Shown here piece after piece: positions 1 through 13,000 of a stretch of DNA of 64,000 nucleotides. The notes below the pieces were generated by a model, which saw only the letters and a program-made list of their open reading frames with translations, was not told where the DNA came from and searched no databases. Every line of letters begins with the position of its first letter. The first letter of the stretch is position 1. The stretch comes from Larix kaempferi (taxonomy: Eukaryota > Streptophyta > Pinopsida > Pinales > Pinaceae), in contig BSBM01000877.1 of assembly GCA_027924585.1 (NCBI GenBank), positions 581,001 to 645,000 of the forward strand, read 5' to 3'. Both the position numbers and the translations under genes were made by a program.

Positions 1-59
1 GACAGAAATATGTACCTGATTGTTTCTGGTGTAACTCCAAACTTTTCAATCCACAGGGT

Positions 60-412
60 CTGAAAAAAGTTTTCTCAGATAGCCTAACCTGTTATCTTTC
101 CATCCTGACAGGTCTGACCTCAATTGGATTCTCTGAGAGAGATTTATGTCAAATGTCGCAACGTGACCTGTTTTGGGAAAATACAGGAGAGCGAACTTGT
201 ACGGCGTGCCACATGTCACTATTTGACCTTCGGCCTCTGAAAACGTTTTCTGAGATAGCTCGGCCTGTTATCTTTCCATCCTGATAGGTCTGACCTCAAT
301 TGGATTCTCTGGGAGAGAGTTATGCCAAGTGTCGCAACGTGACCTGTTTATGAGATAATACAGGAGAGCGAACTTGTACGGAGTGCCACGTGTCACTGGT
401 TCAACTTCGGCC
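60..412. repeat. Tandem duplication (~176 bp) in copia C leader
   Basis: Two adjacent copies of a segment of about 176 bases (60-236 and 237-412) share long stretches such as GACCTCAATTGGATTCTCTG and the GCGAACTTGTACGG region. A third partial start follows near 413. Element B has one copy at about 17270-17455, so the duplication is specific to C or its sublineage. It lies in the untranslated leader between PBS and gag. Confidence 0.75.
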
Positions 413-794
413 TTTGAAAAAGTTTTCCGATATAGTACAGACTGTGTACTACCTGTCACTTTTTACGAAATTTCATTTGGAGCTTTCTAGCCCAAGATAT
501 GACCTTTTTCCCAAGGTCACCTGATTTTGACTCAGATCTGGAAGAGACAGAAACCCTATATTGTACAGATCATAAATCACAAAGTACAACGAATTAGAGG
601 TTGTCCTTTGGACACAAGGTACCGGGAGATTTAAGCTTCGTCTTGTAACAATTTCAGATCCGAAAACTTCGCCAAAACGTATTTATAGCGAAAGTGCTAC
701 GATGACTGGTTTTTGCTATGTAAAACCCTAACCTTCAAATTGTCGTAAGTAAAGCAAGTGTCTTTAGTGCCATACCTTGTCTTCCTTCAGGTTA

Positions 795-806
795 GCTCTG
801 ATACCA
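795..806 (-). promoter_or_regulatory. Primer-binding site of copia C
   Basis: Read on the minus strand this is TGGTATCAGAGC, complementary to the 3' end of plant initiator-methionine tRNA and the usual PBS of Ty1/copia elements and chromoviruses. It directly abuts the LTR starting at 807, which fixes both the element's orientation and the LTR edge. Confidence 0.9.
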
Positions 807-1358
807 TGTTAAAATTCAATATTCTAAGACAGAAAATAGCAGCATTACATTCCATTTCACAATAATAGCATATACAGGATCACTGAAGAAACAACAAGCA
901 TAGCATAAACACAAGAGACAGAGATTTATCCTGGGAAACCCTCATGGGGTAGAAAACCCAGCAAAGCTTCCTCAATATAGATGACCAGCAATATACAAAG
1001 ATGCAAACCCTGAGCATAAGCTCCTTCTCCTCCATAGCAGACCTCTCCTCCACAAATGCGCCTTTCTCAAGTGAGTGAGTGTATCAAATGAGGAACACAC
1101 CTCCTCTATTTATACACTACTCTGATATGTATTTTACACAAGTACATGTAGGCTCGTATTTAACCATTAGGTTAAATACCCCATTATAACTGACTGGGCC
1201 GACCCCCACATGGTGGGTCTAATAACCCTAGTTACCACACCCAACTCGGAGGAATAACCATCTCCGGATTTATAGTATAATCACATCGGAGGTATGGAAC
1301 ATCTCCGGAATAAATAATATACAAATATAATATTCTTTGAAGTTACAATATTTCAACA
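807..1358 (-). repeat. 5' LTR of copia C
   Basis: This 552-base LTR is bounded by TGTTAAAA at the left edge and TTTCAACA at the right edge, an imperfect inverted repeat with canonical TG...CA ends. It abuts the PBS at 795-806. It shares blocks with the LTR of element B (ACAAGAGACA..., GGTCTAATAACCC). A strong TATA box on the minus strand lies at 1103-1114. Confidence 0.85.
1103..1114 (-). promoter_or_regulatory. TATA box in LTR of copia C
   Basis: The minus strand reads TATAAATAGAGG, a textbook plant TATA box. It sits about 250 bases into the LTR in element sense, where the U3/R boundary is expected. The equivalent motif in LTR B is at 18135-18145. Confidence 0.6.
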
Positions 1359-4300
1359 GCAAGTATAAGTCTGGAAATGTTATGAGAAGGACAGACCAGA
1401 GGTGCTGGTGCTGATCCCATGGAATTACTAAGCCTGTAAGGCTAGATATATAAATTTTCTTGCTGCTGCAAGTTGAAGTCCTAAGCTGCAGAACCTTCTT
1501 CCTCCTGGTGGATCAGTGGATAGGCTCGCGGGTCCTAAGGCATACATCTTGGCTATTTGGGAGTAGGTTGGGTGGAACAGGTTTCTTTAGTGATTTGTTC
1601 CTCCCATTAACCTCAGGTACTATTCTGCTGTGTTTTCTTTTTCAAATCACATGAATGCTCTCAGAAAATGGCTTAGTATTGTTATTTAATGATCAATAGT
1701 AGAAAATGTCAGATCCTAATTAATTTAGATTTGCTAAACTGATAAAATGACTCCTCTTCATTTTTCCCCATGCGTGGAGCTCCATCGTACTCCAGTACAG
1801 AGATGTAGCATTAAATTTGCCCCGCTAAAAGTGAAACCTAGCAGGCATCTAAATATCTAAACCAAAGACCACCCATGCACAGATCTATGTTTATCATGCA
1901 TATTATATTTTAGCAGCTGTAGATGAGATCTATACATGTATTGTTTTATCATCCATTTCTGTGTGCTGAAACAACTTAACAGAAATTAAGTATAGTAGTA
2001 GGTTCTTTTCTTATTCCTGAAGGTGATCATTATGACTTACTGATCTTTATTAATTATTTCAAAGTAAACAATAGTATGCATTCTGTTTAACCATATTCCC
2101 ATTTTTGTATCTTCTTATTGCTTTAGAATCTGATTGTTCTTATATGCATATTGTCTTCACTGTATTATATTGTACAAACAGAAAGAATGCTACTCTGTAT
2201 TTTATCCTTTCATCAGAGGTCCAAGATGGACGAATACATGAATAAATAGCTAGAATAGAAAAACTGCATATTCATAAGCAATCAAATTATCTGACGATTG
2301 CACTGTTATTGTCTTTGTTTTCCTAAACTATCAATTGCATGTGATAAAACTTACATCACAGAATACCAAGTTATTAACAGCTAGGGAAAACATAAGTTTT
2401 ATTAAATTAACAGATTAAATCGTAATATCACTATACCCTAGCTGGGATCAACACATTCTCAATACATTATTATTTTTAAACATTTAAACAGTTGCCAAAT
2501 CGAAGGTTTCAATTACCATAGACTATTAAATTGCAGAATTGAGAGTTGTTATTCTCATTCCTTTAAACATCAATTTAGACATGTAGATTTCATTCACATC
2601 GATAGCTAGGGTTTAACGTTATCACTTATGCTTTCAAAATAAAACCACTTCCTTTATATTTCTCGGCGTATAGCCACATTTTATTTAAACAACTGAAAAC
2701 ATGCCTTTCGATCCGTGGATCTGAGTTCAAGAATGAGAAGATCGAACAACAATATACATAGATATAAAAACCCAAAAAATCTTAACCGGCTATTAGATAC
2801 AGATACAAAAATGAGAAGACCAAATTTACTAAACATAGCCATTAAACGCTGAATATTATCATTTCCATTTAAAATAACAGTAGTTACACCCTACAGTCGC
2901 CACTATCTTTTGCTAGAGGTTCCTTTCGAAACCCCACACCATTTATACGCATAGCAAGTACTGAAAACAAAGTTACTATCAACGTATCTCCTCATGCATC
3001 AACCGAGAAGTACTCAAACGATAAAACATAAAAAGGAACGATGCAAAACGATTTGCAAACACAAGGGTTCAACCTTGCTAAACTCGCCAATGCTAGGAAT
3101 GGCTGACCACATATTTTAAACATTTACATCACCTATTCTATCAACAAAACTCAAAAATTGAAGGTTGCCCAAATGCTGCAGGAGAGACAAAGCCACTGCC
3201 GCGAAGCCATGCTACCAGCACTTGCTCATCAAGTCTGATTCCAGGAGAACCACTAAGGAGGGATACCATCGAAGCTTACCGGTGGGTTCGCTTAAGTTCT
3301 CTTCCTCTTCAACTATTCCGGCACCCTGTGGAATCGTCGAAGGTCACCTGCCAAGAGCCATACAACAAGTTAAGCATCGGATCGTGAGGTAGAAATGCAT
3401 GCAACAAAGAATAGTGGGAAAACCTTTGCAACGAATACATTACCTAAGTTGTGACAAAGTTTTTGACGTAGCCAGCACCCATCCACTGTGAAGGAGATGC
3501 ACCCAGTTCAAAGACCACGGTGAGGGATACCTCCCAAAAAACTTCCAACTCAATTGAAAACCCAGACTTGCAAGCTACGGCAATGCCGACACAGATGCAC
3601 TCATCCCACCTGTATGTTACCACACCATCGTTCCAGACTTGGCTTCCATGGATAACTTTCACTTGCAGACCCAGGGTTGCTACCGGTCTCAGGATCGAGC
3701 CCGAGGGAGGCTAGAAAAACCAGCAAACCGTAAGTGCCTCTCGGTCGGTTGGCCTCACCTCCCAAACCCTACCACCGAGCAAATGACCAAGAAACGTTAC
3801 AAAGAATCCATAAGTTACGCGAGGGTTTGGCTTATCCCAATACACAACGATCAATGGCGGAGATTCACCCACATCAAGCCACGTTGGAAGGTGGCAGGTG
3901 CAGCATTAAATGTCTCATCTACCACCTAAGCCACGGAGTTGCCATATCGGTTGATAGCAGGGCAGGAGGCCGTTACAACTCAGCAATTGCCAAACCTTAT
4001 CATGCCGAAAACATCCACATAGACATGCACGTAACACTATCCCTAACATGGTGTCTAGGCACAATAATTACAAACCTAATCATTTAATACACCCTCGATT
4101 CGTATGCAGGCTTTTGCAGGGCCGTCATTCCACCTGCCAACCCATTCCAACCAACGTTAAAAGTTTCAACATGTAAATATTATCAATGTATAACGATCAC
4201 CAATAGCATATAACCAAAGGTCTCATATGATCCCATCTAATCATTTTCGAACCACATTCATAGCTTATAAATATCCACTAAGGTCGTGAGCAACCATAGG

Positions 4301-5171
4301 GCATGGTTTGACTCCTCCCATTACATAGAGTCTTTTGTATAGTTCACTATAGGGATCGTTGTAGAGCTCATAAAGATCGTCCACACCACAAGTTATATAA
4401 ACACATCGTTAGGGTATGGTGCCACCCAAGGACCCATCGCATTCATTGCATGGTTGGGTGTTAATGCTTAAGGCATCACCATTTTTAATTTCTCAGGCAA
4501 TAGAGTTTAGAACCATCTGTCAATCTCTCCATAGTATGACTTAAGACCATGCATCCTTGTCATCAACCTGTCACTGTCATTATTATAAAAAGAATTACTT
4601 AAACAGCCGCAAGGCATTCATGGAATGACCTTACGTAAACTCATCAACACTTATTGGAAACATTCACAACAAACACACCCTGAAGTGGACATTATCTGCA
4701 GTCTGGAGAGAGACAGGTTCATCTTACAGAATTGGAAGGAGACCATACCTGTGGCATCGAAATTCATAATCAGTTTCGATTTATATTGCTATCTCTTACC
4801 TGCGAACCTGCGCATGGAGGATGAGTGCAGTGCTTTAACGGAATAGCTAGGTAAGCCTCGTGGCACCTCGTGGGACCCCTTTCATCATCATCTAGAAAAG
4901 TTAAACTGTCAGCACTTGTCAAAAGAATTCTGTTTTCCAATGCATCATAAATTTTCAATCATTCCAGCATACGAATAAAGTACATAATCATTAATTGATT
5001 TTCATGACGTCATTAAAAGACAAAAGACACAAGCATTAAATTGTTACTACCAAGCGACACTTTTATTAATTGTTGAATATTGATTTTTATTATTTCCGCA
5101 TTTTACAATATTAGCTCTTTTTATGGCGATTTAATTTTTTTTAAATTTTATGAAAATATCGGGATGTTACA
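1359..5171 (+). repeat. 5' LTR of element A (first ~500 bp separated by copia C)
   Basis: This segment is colinear with 10516-14327 over its whole length and ends with GGGATGTTACA two bases before the PBS. The first 500 bases of the LTR (10016-10515 in the 3' copy) are absent here because copia C interrupts it. No real gene is present; the short ORFs near 3639-4087 also occur in the 3' copy but have no recognizable domain. A second TATA-like stretch (TATATAAA, 1447-1454) is present. Confidence 0.9.
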
Positions 5172-5173
5172 TG

Positions 5174-5185
5174 TGGTATCAGAGC
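5174..5185 (+). promoter_or_regulatory. Primer-binding site of element A
   Basis: TGGTATCAGAGC lies two bases after the LTR end (5171) and is complementary to initiator-Met tRNA. It fixes the plus orientation of A. Confidence 0.92.
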
Positions 5186-5316
5186 TCATGTTCGAACTCT
5201 AGGCCTAAAGACGGTCCAAGAAACACACAAACAAAAAATTTATGACTGAGAAAATTTTCACTAACTCAAGTTTAAATTATTTTGTCCTATACAGAAAAAT
5301 TTCTTTGATTATAGAT

Positions 5317-6620
5317 ATGGAAGGATCAGCTAAACACATAAGGGGCAGATTTCCGCCAAATAGACCAAGTATGGAACAACAATTCCAGGGCAATCGGGGT
5401 AATGTTCATCAGAATTATTGCGTGCTTTTCATGAATTAAAAGCAGAGATCCAGTCAATAAAACAGGACAGAGAAAGGATCCTGCAGACACAGGAAGAATT
5501 GAAGCAAGCACTGTTTGACCAGTATCCAAAATATGAACAGAACTTGGAACATACTTCTGAAACTAAAGAGCTATCCCAGGAAGGCAAGAATAAACAAACA
5601 GAAATAGCTGAATAAAACATCAACTCAACATCATCAAGAGCTGCCAAACAACCACGTAAAAAGAAGCATGACTACTCTAGTGACAGTAGTGAAGGAGACT
5701 GTAAGCCAAAAAGAAAAAGGAATAGACAGTACGAACAGATATCTGGTGAATTCAAGAAAATCGAACCCCCAATTTTCAATGGCGAGATAGAAAAAGGAGA
5801 GACAACAGAAGCATGGTTGTCCAGCATGAAAAAGTATTTTTAGATCTACGACTACTCGGAGTCGTTGAAGGCGAAGATGGCAATTTATAATCTGACCGGG
5901 AAGGCAGATATTTGGTGGCAAGACCTTAAAAAGGTAAAAGGTGTAAAAGACCGAGATGTGAGTTGGAGTACTTTCAAAAGATACTTCAAGAAGAAATTCT
6001 TATCTGAGCGGTATTATGAAGAAAAATCCAAGGAATTTTATGATCTAAAACTGGGAACAATGAATATGAAAGAACTGAACAACAAGTTTTTAAGTCTGCT
6101 AAGATATGTGCCGTATATGGTGGAAGAAAAACCGAATGTCCAGAGGTACCTAAGTTGTCTACCTTTCCACATCAAGGACAGGATAGAGTATGATAACCCT
6201 AAGACCCTAGAGGAAGCCATGAGGAAAGCCACCTTTTGCTTCGACCAGAATAAGAGAAGAGAAGGGGTACCTAGCTGGAAAAAATCAAAACCCAGTAACT
6301 TTGAACAGAAAAAGAAGAATTTTAGATATGGCGGCAATTCCAGTTTTCAGAAGAAAAATTTTTAGAATAAAAAATTTCAGCAGAATAGGAATAATCAACA
6401 GCAGAAATTTACAGCACCCAGGAATGTCCCCAATGTTGCTAGGACCAATGAATAGAAGCCACCTATAAAATGCTTCGAGTGCCGGGGGCCCCATTATGCC
6501 TCAGACTATCCCCTCAGGAAACAGGTGGCCAATCATATTCACTCCATACAGTTTGAACTACTATAGGAGATGTGGCAAGAGAAGTACCCAGAATTAGTGC
6601 AACATTAGACAACCGGCAAG
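5317..6620 (+). pseudogene. Element A gag, broken
   Basis: This is the capsid/nucleocapsid region of a chromovirus. The likely start is ATG 5317 (MEGSAKHIRGRF). A one-base loss near 5412 shifts the frame into RAFHELKAEIQS. A helical, charged segment and a lysine-rich stretch (RKKKHDYSSDS) follow, then the retrotransposon gag core (about 5750-6240) with NLTGKADIWWQDL and FKRYFKKKFL. A zinc-knuckle remnant, CFECRGPH, lies near 6472 with its last cysteine replaced by tyrosine. In-frame stops at 5841, 6363, 6453 and 6564 are all TAG where family context favours Gln (for example KYF-stop-IYDYSE), consistent with CAG decay. A further TAA lies at 5613. Confidence 0.8.
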
Positions 6621-7154
6621 CAAAACACCAAGTCTCAATGGTGGAGGTCGAAGGTATGCTGCAAAACCACCCCATTTCTATTTTAATTGACCTCAGCTAG
6701 TCTAAGTTATATATCACTAGTTGTGGTAGACAGACTTAATTTGAAAATAGAGAAATTCGATAAATTATGGTTAGTTAGATTAGCGACAGGAACAAAAAGG
6801 AAGGTTTATGACTTTGTGGAAAATTGTTCTTTATCTATGAATCAACTAACAACGCAGGTTAAGCTAAATATTCTTCCATTAGGGTCATATGACATCCTAA
6901 TCGGTATGTATTGGTTAGAGACCCATCGGGTCATTCTGAACTGTTATGAAAAAAGCTTCAATTGCCTGGATGTTGAAGGAAGGACAACAGAGGTAAATGG
7001 CATCCCTAGAAAAACATCCGTTCGGCAGATTTCAGCCACACAAATAAAAAGGGCAATTAGAAAAGGGTGTCAGATGTTTGCTGTGAATGCGGTGCATGAT
7101 GAGATAAGTACTAAGGAGGAAAAACTAAAAATGAAAGACATATCTGTCTTGTAG
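6621..7154 (+). pseudogene. Element A aspartic protease, broken at active site
   Basis: This is the retropepsin-like protease between gag and RT. The active-site segment ILID is followed by a frameshift near 6690: the remainder of the motif (SASLSYI) continues in another frame, which is open from 6687 to 7154. The downstream ILPLGSYDILIGMYWL and VILNCYEKSF match the typical C-terminal half of chromovirus proteases. The frame then runs as a linker to a TAG at 7152-7154, after which RT continues in the same frame ([15 protein letters not shown]), so that stop is again a probable CAG-to-TAG change. Confidence 0.78.
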
Positions 7155-8693
7155 GATTTCCAAGATATTTTTCCTGAAGAGATCCCAGACTTACCTCCCA
7201 AAAGGGACTTGGATTTTACTATTGAATTAATACCTGGTGCTGTACCAAGTTCTAAAGCTCCATACCAGATGAATATACTGGAGCTGAATGAGTTAAAATC
7301 TCAGCTGAAGGAGTTGATCGATAAAAAATATATAAGACCCAGCATGTCCCCTTGGGGAGCACCGGTCATTTTTGTGAAGAAGAAGGATGGTACCCTAAGG
7401 ATTTGTATAGATTATCGTCAACTGAATAAAATGATGATCAAGAATAGGTACCCACTACCCCGCATTGATGATCTCTTTGACCAGCTACACGAAGCAACAG
7501 TGTTCTGAAAGATCGATTTACGATTAGAATATCATCAGGTCCGTGTGAAGGATGAAGACATTTTCAAAACAACCTTTAGAACTTGTTATGGACACTACGA
7601 ATTTGTTGTCATGCCGTTTGGAGTAACTAATGCACCTGTTGTGTTTATGTGCTTAATGAACAAAATTCTGCACAAGTACTTAGATAAGTTTGCAGTTGTG
7701 TTTATCGATGACATTTTGGTATATTCTAAGAACAAGGAAGAGCATGATGAACATCTATGCATTATTCTGCAAGTTCTGAGGGAACACCACTTGTATGCAA
7801 AATTCGGCAAATGCGATTTTTACAAGGACAAGATTCAGTACTTGGGACACATAATCTCTGAGGAAGGGATTGCAGTCGACCCCGCTAAGATAAAGGCCAT
7901 TAATGAATGGCCGATTCCTAAAGATGTGACAGATGTGAGATCGTTTATGGGAATCATTGGTTACTATAGAAAATTCATTGAAGGGTTTTCTAGGATCGCA
8001 AACCCCATAACGTCGCTACAGAAAAAGGGAAAGAAGTTTGTTTGGGACCAAAAGTGTGCGGACAGTTTTGCAAAGTTAAAAGAATTATTGACTTCAGCAC
8101 CTATTTTGAGGATTGCAGATCCTAATAAAGATTTTGTAGTATGCACAGACGCGTGCAATGATGGATTGGGAGGATTCCTAACGCAGGAGGGACATGCTGT
8201 AGCATACGAATCAAGAAAACTGAAAATTCATGAGAAGAACTATTCCACCTACGACCTAGAATTGCTAGTAGTGATTCATGCCTTAAAAATGTGGCGTCAC
8301 CACCTTATCGACAGAAAATTTACCTTGATGACGGATAATATGGGGCTGAAATATTTGTTAGATCAAACAAATTTGAATGCTAGGCAAGCTAGATGGCTAA
8401 CTTTTCTGAGTGAGTATGATTTTGAAATTCAACACATTAAGGGGAAGGAGAATAAAGTTGTCGACGCATTAAGTCGTAATGCAAGAATACATTTTGTTTC
8501 ATCCATCAACACATACGCAACAGATTTGGAGGAACATATTTTCGAAGGAATCAAGGAGGATGAGGAATATAGAAAATTACAGGAAAGGACAGCAGAAAAC
8601 AACTCTGAAAATTCTGTAATAGATTTCAGTTTGAAGGAAAATGGCTTACTGCTATACAAAAACAATTGTACATACCAAACGTACCAATGGTAA
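7155..8693 (+). pseudogene. Element A reverse transcriptase-RNase H, broken
   Basis: This polymerase domain would copy element RNA into DNA, with RNase H attached. Visible RT motifs are [41 protein letters not shown] and the catalytic FIDDILVYS near 7708. After [15 protein letters not shown] come the RNase H catalytic Asp ([16 protein letters not shown]), Glu ([13 protein letters not shown]) and Asp ([12 protein letters not shown]), then KVVDALSR near 8457. A TGA at 7506-7508 breaks it just before [11 protein letters not shown] one-base loss near 8666 shifts the frame out before the integrase zinc finger. Length and order are normal for the family. Confidence 0.9.
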
Positions 8694-9978
8694 AAATTCT
8701 GATATTGGATGAGATGCACACAAGCCACTATTCTTGCCACCTAGGTTGCCAGAAAACCATCACAATGCTAAGGAAGGAGTACTACTAGCCCAGGATGAAG
8801 GATGAAGTAGCAAAGTATATATCTAAGTGTTTTGATTGTCAAAAAGTGAAGGTGGAATATCAGCATCCTGCTGGATTGCTGCAGCCCTTGCCTATACCTA
8901 GCTGGAAATGGGAAGTCATAAGTATAGATTTCATCACTGGGTTACCAAAGAATAAAAAACAACATGATTCCATCATGGTGGTAGTAGACAAACTTAGCAA
9001 GGAAGCCCATTTTATCCTTGTCAAAGCTACCCATAAAGCCCCTGATATTGCAGAAATTTTTATGAAGCAGGTTTTTTGACTACATGGCATACCCAAGGTA
9101 ATAGTTTCAGACTGAGATTCGAAGTTCACAGGTAATTTTTGGAGATCTTTGTTCAAGGGGTTAAACACCACCTTAAATTTCAACACTGCATTCCATCTGC
9201 AAACAGACGGATAGACTGAGAGGGTGAACCAAATATTGGAAGATATGCTCAAGCTGTATGTTAAGGATCAGCCTGGTAAGTGGGAAGACTACTTTCATTT
9301 AGCAGAGTTTGCGTATAATAATCACTACCATGCTTCAACCAAAATTAGACCATTTGAGATCCTTTACGGAAGAAGTGTAACACACCAGTGTCATGGAGTG
9401 ATCCGGTTAGTAGGGTCACCTTAGGGCCCGAATTGTTGCAGGAATTAGAATCAATCGTGAAGCAAGTACAAGGGAATCTTAAAGCTGCCCAGGATAGACA
9501 GAAAAGTCAAGAAGACCTTAAAAGAACTCATAGAGAGTTCCAGGTTGGTGAACATGTTTTTCTTAAGGTAAGACCGAAGAAGAGCTCCTTAAAATTGGGA
9601 AGTTGTGCCAAACTGGCACCCAGGTATTGTGGCCCTTTCGAAATCTTGTCTAAGGTTGGACTTGTGGCATATCAATTAGCCCTACCTTCAAACCTCAAAG
9701 TCCATAATGTTTTTCACATTTCATTTTTAAAGAAATATGTGCATGATCCTACTCATGTTGTAAATTGGAATAATGTTCAGGTGGAACAAGGCGACAATTT
9801 TCTGGTGGAACCAAACTGTATTCTTGCAAGGAAAGAAACTCTACTCCGGAACCGCACAGTTGGTCAAGTAAAAGTGCAATGGAAGCACTATAGCCCAGCA
9901 GAGGCTACCTGGGATTTGGAGAGTAGTATGCGGGCTGCATACCCAACTCTGTTCCAAGAACATTCAATGAGTGAATGA
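8694..9978 (+). pseudogene. Element A integrase with chromodomain-like tail, broken
   Basis: The DDE integrase starts with an HHCC zinc finger (HTSHYSCH ... CFDCQKVK, about 8714-8842). The catalytic core has Asp in ISIDFITGLPK, Asp in VIVSD near 9108 and Glu in TERVNQ near 9218. The C-terminal GPFEILSKVGLVAYQLALP and FHISFLKKYV are typical of gypsy integrases. The last ~50 residues (ILARKETLLRNRTVGQVKVQ, WKHYSPAEATWD) form a chromodomain-like tail, marking a chromovirus. Stops lie at 8786 (TAG for Trp), 9077 and 9113 (TGA for CGA) and 9212 (TAG for the Gln of TDGQTE). A frame change near 9390 separates the core from the tail. Confidence 0.88.
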
Positions 9979-10006
9979 AGAAACATCGAGGACGATGTTG
10001 AGGCTT

Positions 10007-10015
10007 AAGGGGGGG
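10007..10015 (+). promoter_or_regulatory. Polypurine tract of element A
   Basis: The purine run AAGGGGGGG lies directly before the 3' LTR start TGTATGTCACC at 10016, where plus-strand DNA synthesis is primed. It sits 28 bases after the end of the integrase frame. Confidence 0.85.
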
Positions 10016-13000
10016 TGTATGTCACCTACCCAATTTTGAGAATAATTATTTTCTACTGTTATTCTTTTTGCAAAAAAAAATACTTTGTGTTAAATTATAA
10101 TTACAAGTTTGTAATTATGACCAAGTAGGTCCAAATTGAATGTAATGACTGATTATTATTATTTAATAAATGAAAATGGGAGACAAACACTCAAGAAAGC
10201 TGTTACAAGAGTATCCACTAGCCCACTAGGAGGAATGGAAGCTATTGGAAGGATTGGGACAGATGGCAGCATTTGCACTCTACCATTAGCTGTTGGTATG
10301 GGACAATTCCCCCTAATTTTGTGGCATTTCCCTCTTCAGGTGGAGAGAGGTGAGCAGGAAGCTCACTAATGACCAGTTAATTACCAAAGACCTAGGCAGC
10401 CTATAAAAGGCAATTCAAATTGAGTAGGCATCTCTTACAATGTTTTCTGCAAAAACATTCCTCATGCTCATCAAGTGATGGCTAAGAGATTCAAATAGGG
10501 GAGGCTATGGAGAGTGCAAGTACAAGTCTGCAAATGTTATGAGAAGGACAGATCAGAGGTGCTGGTGCTGATCCGATGGAATTACTAAGCTTGTAAGGCT
10601 GGATATATAAATTTTCTTGCTGCTGCAAGTTGAAGTCCTAAGCTGCATAACCTTCTTCCTCCTGGTGGATCAGTGGATAGGCTCGGGGGTCCTAAGGAAA
10701 ACATCTTGGTTGTTTGGGAGCAGGTTGGGTGGAACAAGTTTCTTGAGTGATTTGTTCCTCCCATTACCCTTAGGTTCTATTCTGCTGTGTTTTCTTTTTC
10801 AAATCACATGAATGCTCTCAGAAAATGGCTTAGTATTGTTATTTAATGATCAATAGTAGAAAATGTCAGATCCTAATTAATTTAGATTTGTTGAACTAAT
10901 AAAATGACTCCTTTGCATTTTTCCCCATGCATGGAGATGCATCGTACTCCAGTACAGAGAGGTAGAATTAAAATGCCCAGCTAAAAGTGAAACCTAGCAT
11001 GCATCTAAATATCTATACCAAATACCACCCATGCACAGACCTACGTTTATAATGCATCTGATATTTTAGCAGCTGTAGATGAGATCTATGCATGTATTGT
11101 TTTATCATCCATTTCTGTGTGCTGAAACAACTTAACAGAAATTAAGTATAGTAGTAGGTTCTTTTCTTATTCCTGAAGGTGATCATTATGACTTACTGAT
11201 CTTTATTAATTATTTCAAAGTAAACAATAGTATGCATTCTGTTTAACCATATTCCCATTTTTCTATCTTCTTATTGCTTTAGAATCTAATTGTTCTTATA
11301 TGCATATTGTCTTCACTGTATTATATTGTATAGACAGAAAGAATGCTAATGTGTATTTTATCCTTTCATCGGAGGTCCAAGATGGACGAATACAGGAATA
11401 AATAGCTACAATAGAAAAACTGCATATTCATAAGCAATCAAGTTATCTGACGATTGCACTGTTATTGTCTTTGTTTTCCTGAACTATCAATTGCATGTGA
11501 TAAAACTTACATCACATAATACCAAGATATTAACAGCTAGGGAAAACATAAGTTTTATTAAATTAACAGATTAAATCGTAATATCACTATACCCTAGCTG
11601 GGATCAACAAGTTCTCAATACATTATTACTTTTAAACATTTAAACAGTTGCCAAATCGAAGGTTTCAATTACCACAGACTATTAAATTGCAGAATCGAGA
11701 GTTGTTATTCTCATTCCTTTAAACATCAAGTTAGACATGTAGATTTGATTCACATTGATAGCTAGGGTTTAACGTTATCACTTATGCTTTCAAAACAAAA
11801 CCACTTCCTTTATATTTCTCGGCATATAGCCACATTTTATTTAAACAACTGGAAACATGCCTTTCGATCCGTGGATCTGAGTTCAAGAATGAGAAGATCG
11901 AACAACACTATACGCAGATATAAAAACCCAAAATATCTTAACCGGCTATTAAATATAAATACAAAAACGAGAAGACCAAATTTACTAAACATAGCCATTA
12001 AACCCTGAATATTATCGTTTCCATTTAAAATAACAGTAGTTACACCCTACGGTCGCCACTATCTTTTGTTGTAGGTTCCTTTCGAAACCCCACACCATTT
12101 ATATACACAGCAAGTACTAAAAACAAAATTACTATCAACGTATCTCCTCATGCATCAACCTAGAAGTACTCAAACGATAAAACATAAAACTGAACGATGC
12201 AAGACGATGTGCAAACACAAGGGTTCAACCCTGCTAAACTCACCGATGCCAGGAATGGCCGGCCACATATTTTAAACATTTACATCACCTATTTTATCAA
12301 CAAAACTAAAAAACTGAAGGTTTCCCAAATGCTGCAGGCGAGACAAAGCCACTGCCGCGAAGGCATGCTACCAGCACTTGCTCATCAGTTCCGAATCTAG
12401 GAGAACCACTAAGGAGGGATACCACCGAAGCTTACCGGTGGGTTTGCTTAATTTCTCTTCCTCTTCAACTATTTCATCACCCTGTGGAATCATCGAGGGT
12501 CACCTGCGAACAGCCATACAACAAGTTAAGCATCGGATCATGAGGTAGAAACGCATGCAACAAAGAATAGTGGGAAAGCCTTTGCAACGAATACATTACC
12601 TGAGTTGTGAAAAAGTTTTCGACATAGCCAGCACCCATCCACTATGAAGGAGATGCACCCAGTTTGAAGACCACGGTGAGGGATACCTCCCAAAAAAATT
12701 CCAACTCAATTGAAAACCCAGACTTGCAAGCTATGGAAATGCCGGCACAGATGCACTCATCCCACCTGTAGGTTACCACACCATCGTTCCAGACTTGGCT
12801 TCCATGGATAACTTTCACTCGCAGACCCAGGGTTTCTACTGGTCTCAAGATCGAGCCCGAGGGAGGCTAGAAAAACCAGCAAACCCTAAGTGCCTCTCGG
12901 TCGGTTGGCCTCACCTACTAAACCCTACCACCGAGCAAATGACCAAGAAACGTTACAAAGAATCCATAAGTTACGCGAGGGTTTGGCTTATCCCAATACA

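Larger units (their letters stand above)
1..1358 (-). mobile_element. Ty1/copia element C, right (5') end
   Basis: This is the 5' end of a minus-strand Ty1/copia-type element. It contains an LTR (807-1358), an adjacent primer-binding site and about 794 bases of internal leader; the rest lies left of the window. The leader closely resembles the leader of element B (about 17200-17810), so C and B are the same family. The LTR ends where the LTR of element A resumes at GCAAG (1359-1363). The uninterrupted copy at 10516-10520 has the same GCAAG, so C inserted into the 5' LTR of A and GCAAG is the probable target duplication; its other copy is outside the window. No coding sequence of C is visible. 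The copia assignment rests on family likeness to B, which has copia RT. Confidence 0.8.

Noticed and set aside
3639-4087. Overlapping 96- and 117-codon ORFs in the A LTR (also 12795-13243)
   Set aside because: They are present in both LTRs only because the LTRs are copies; overlapping frames are equally open and no domain or promoter supports either.
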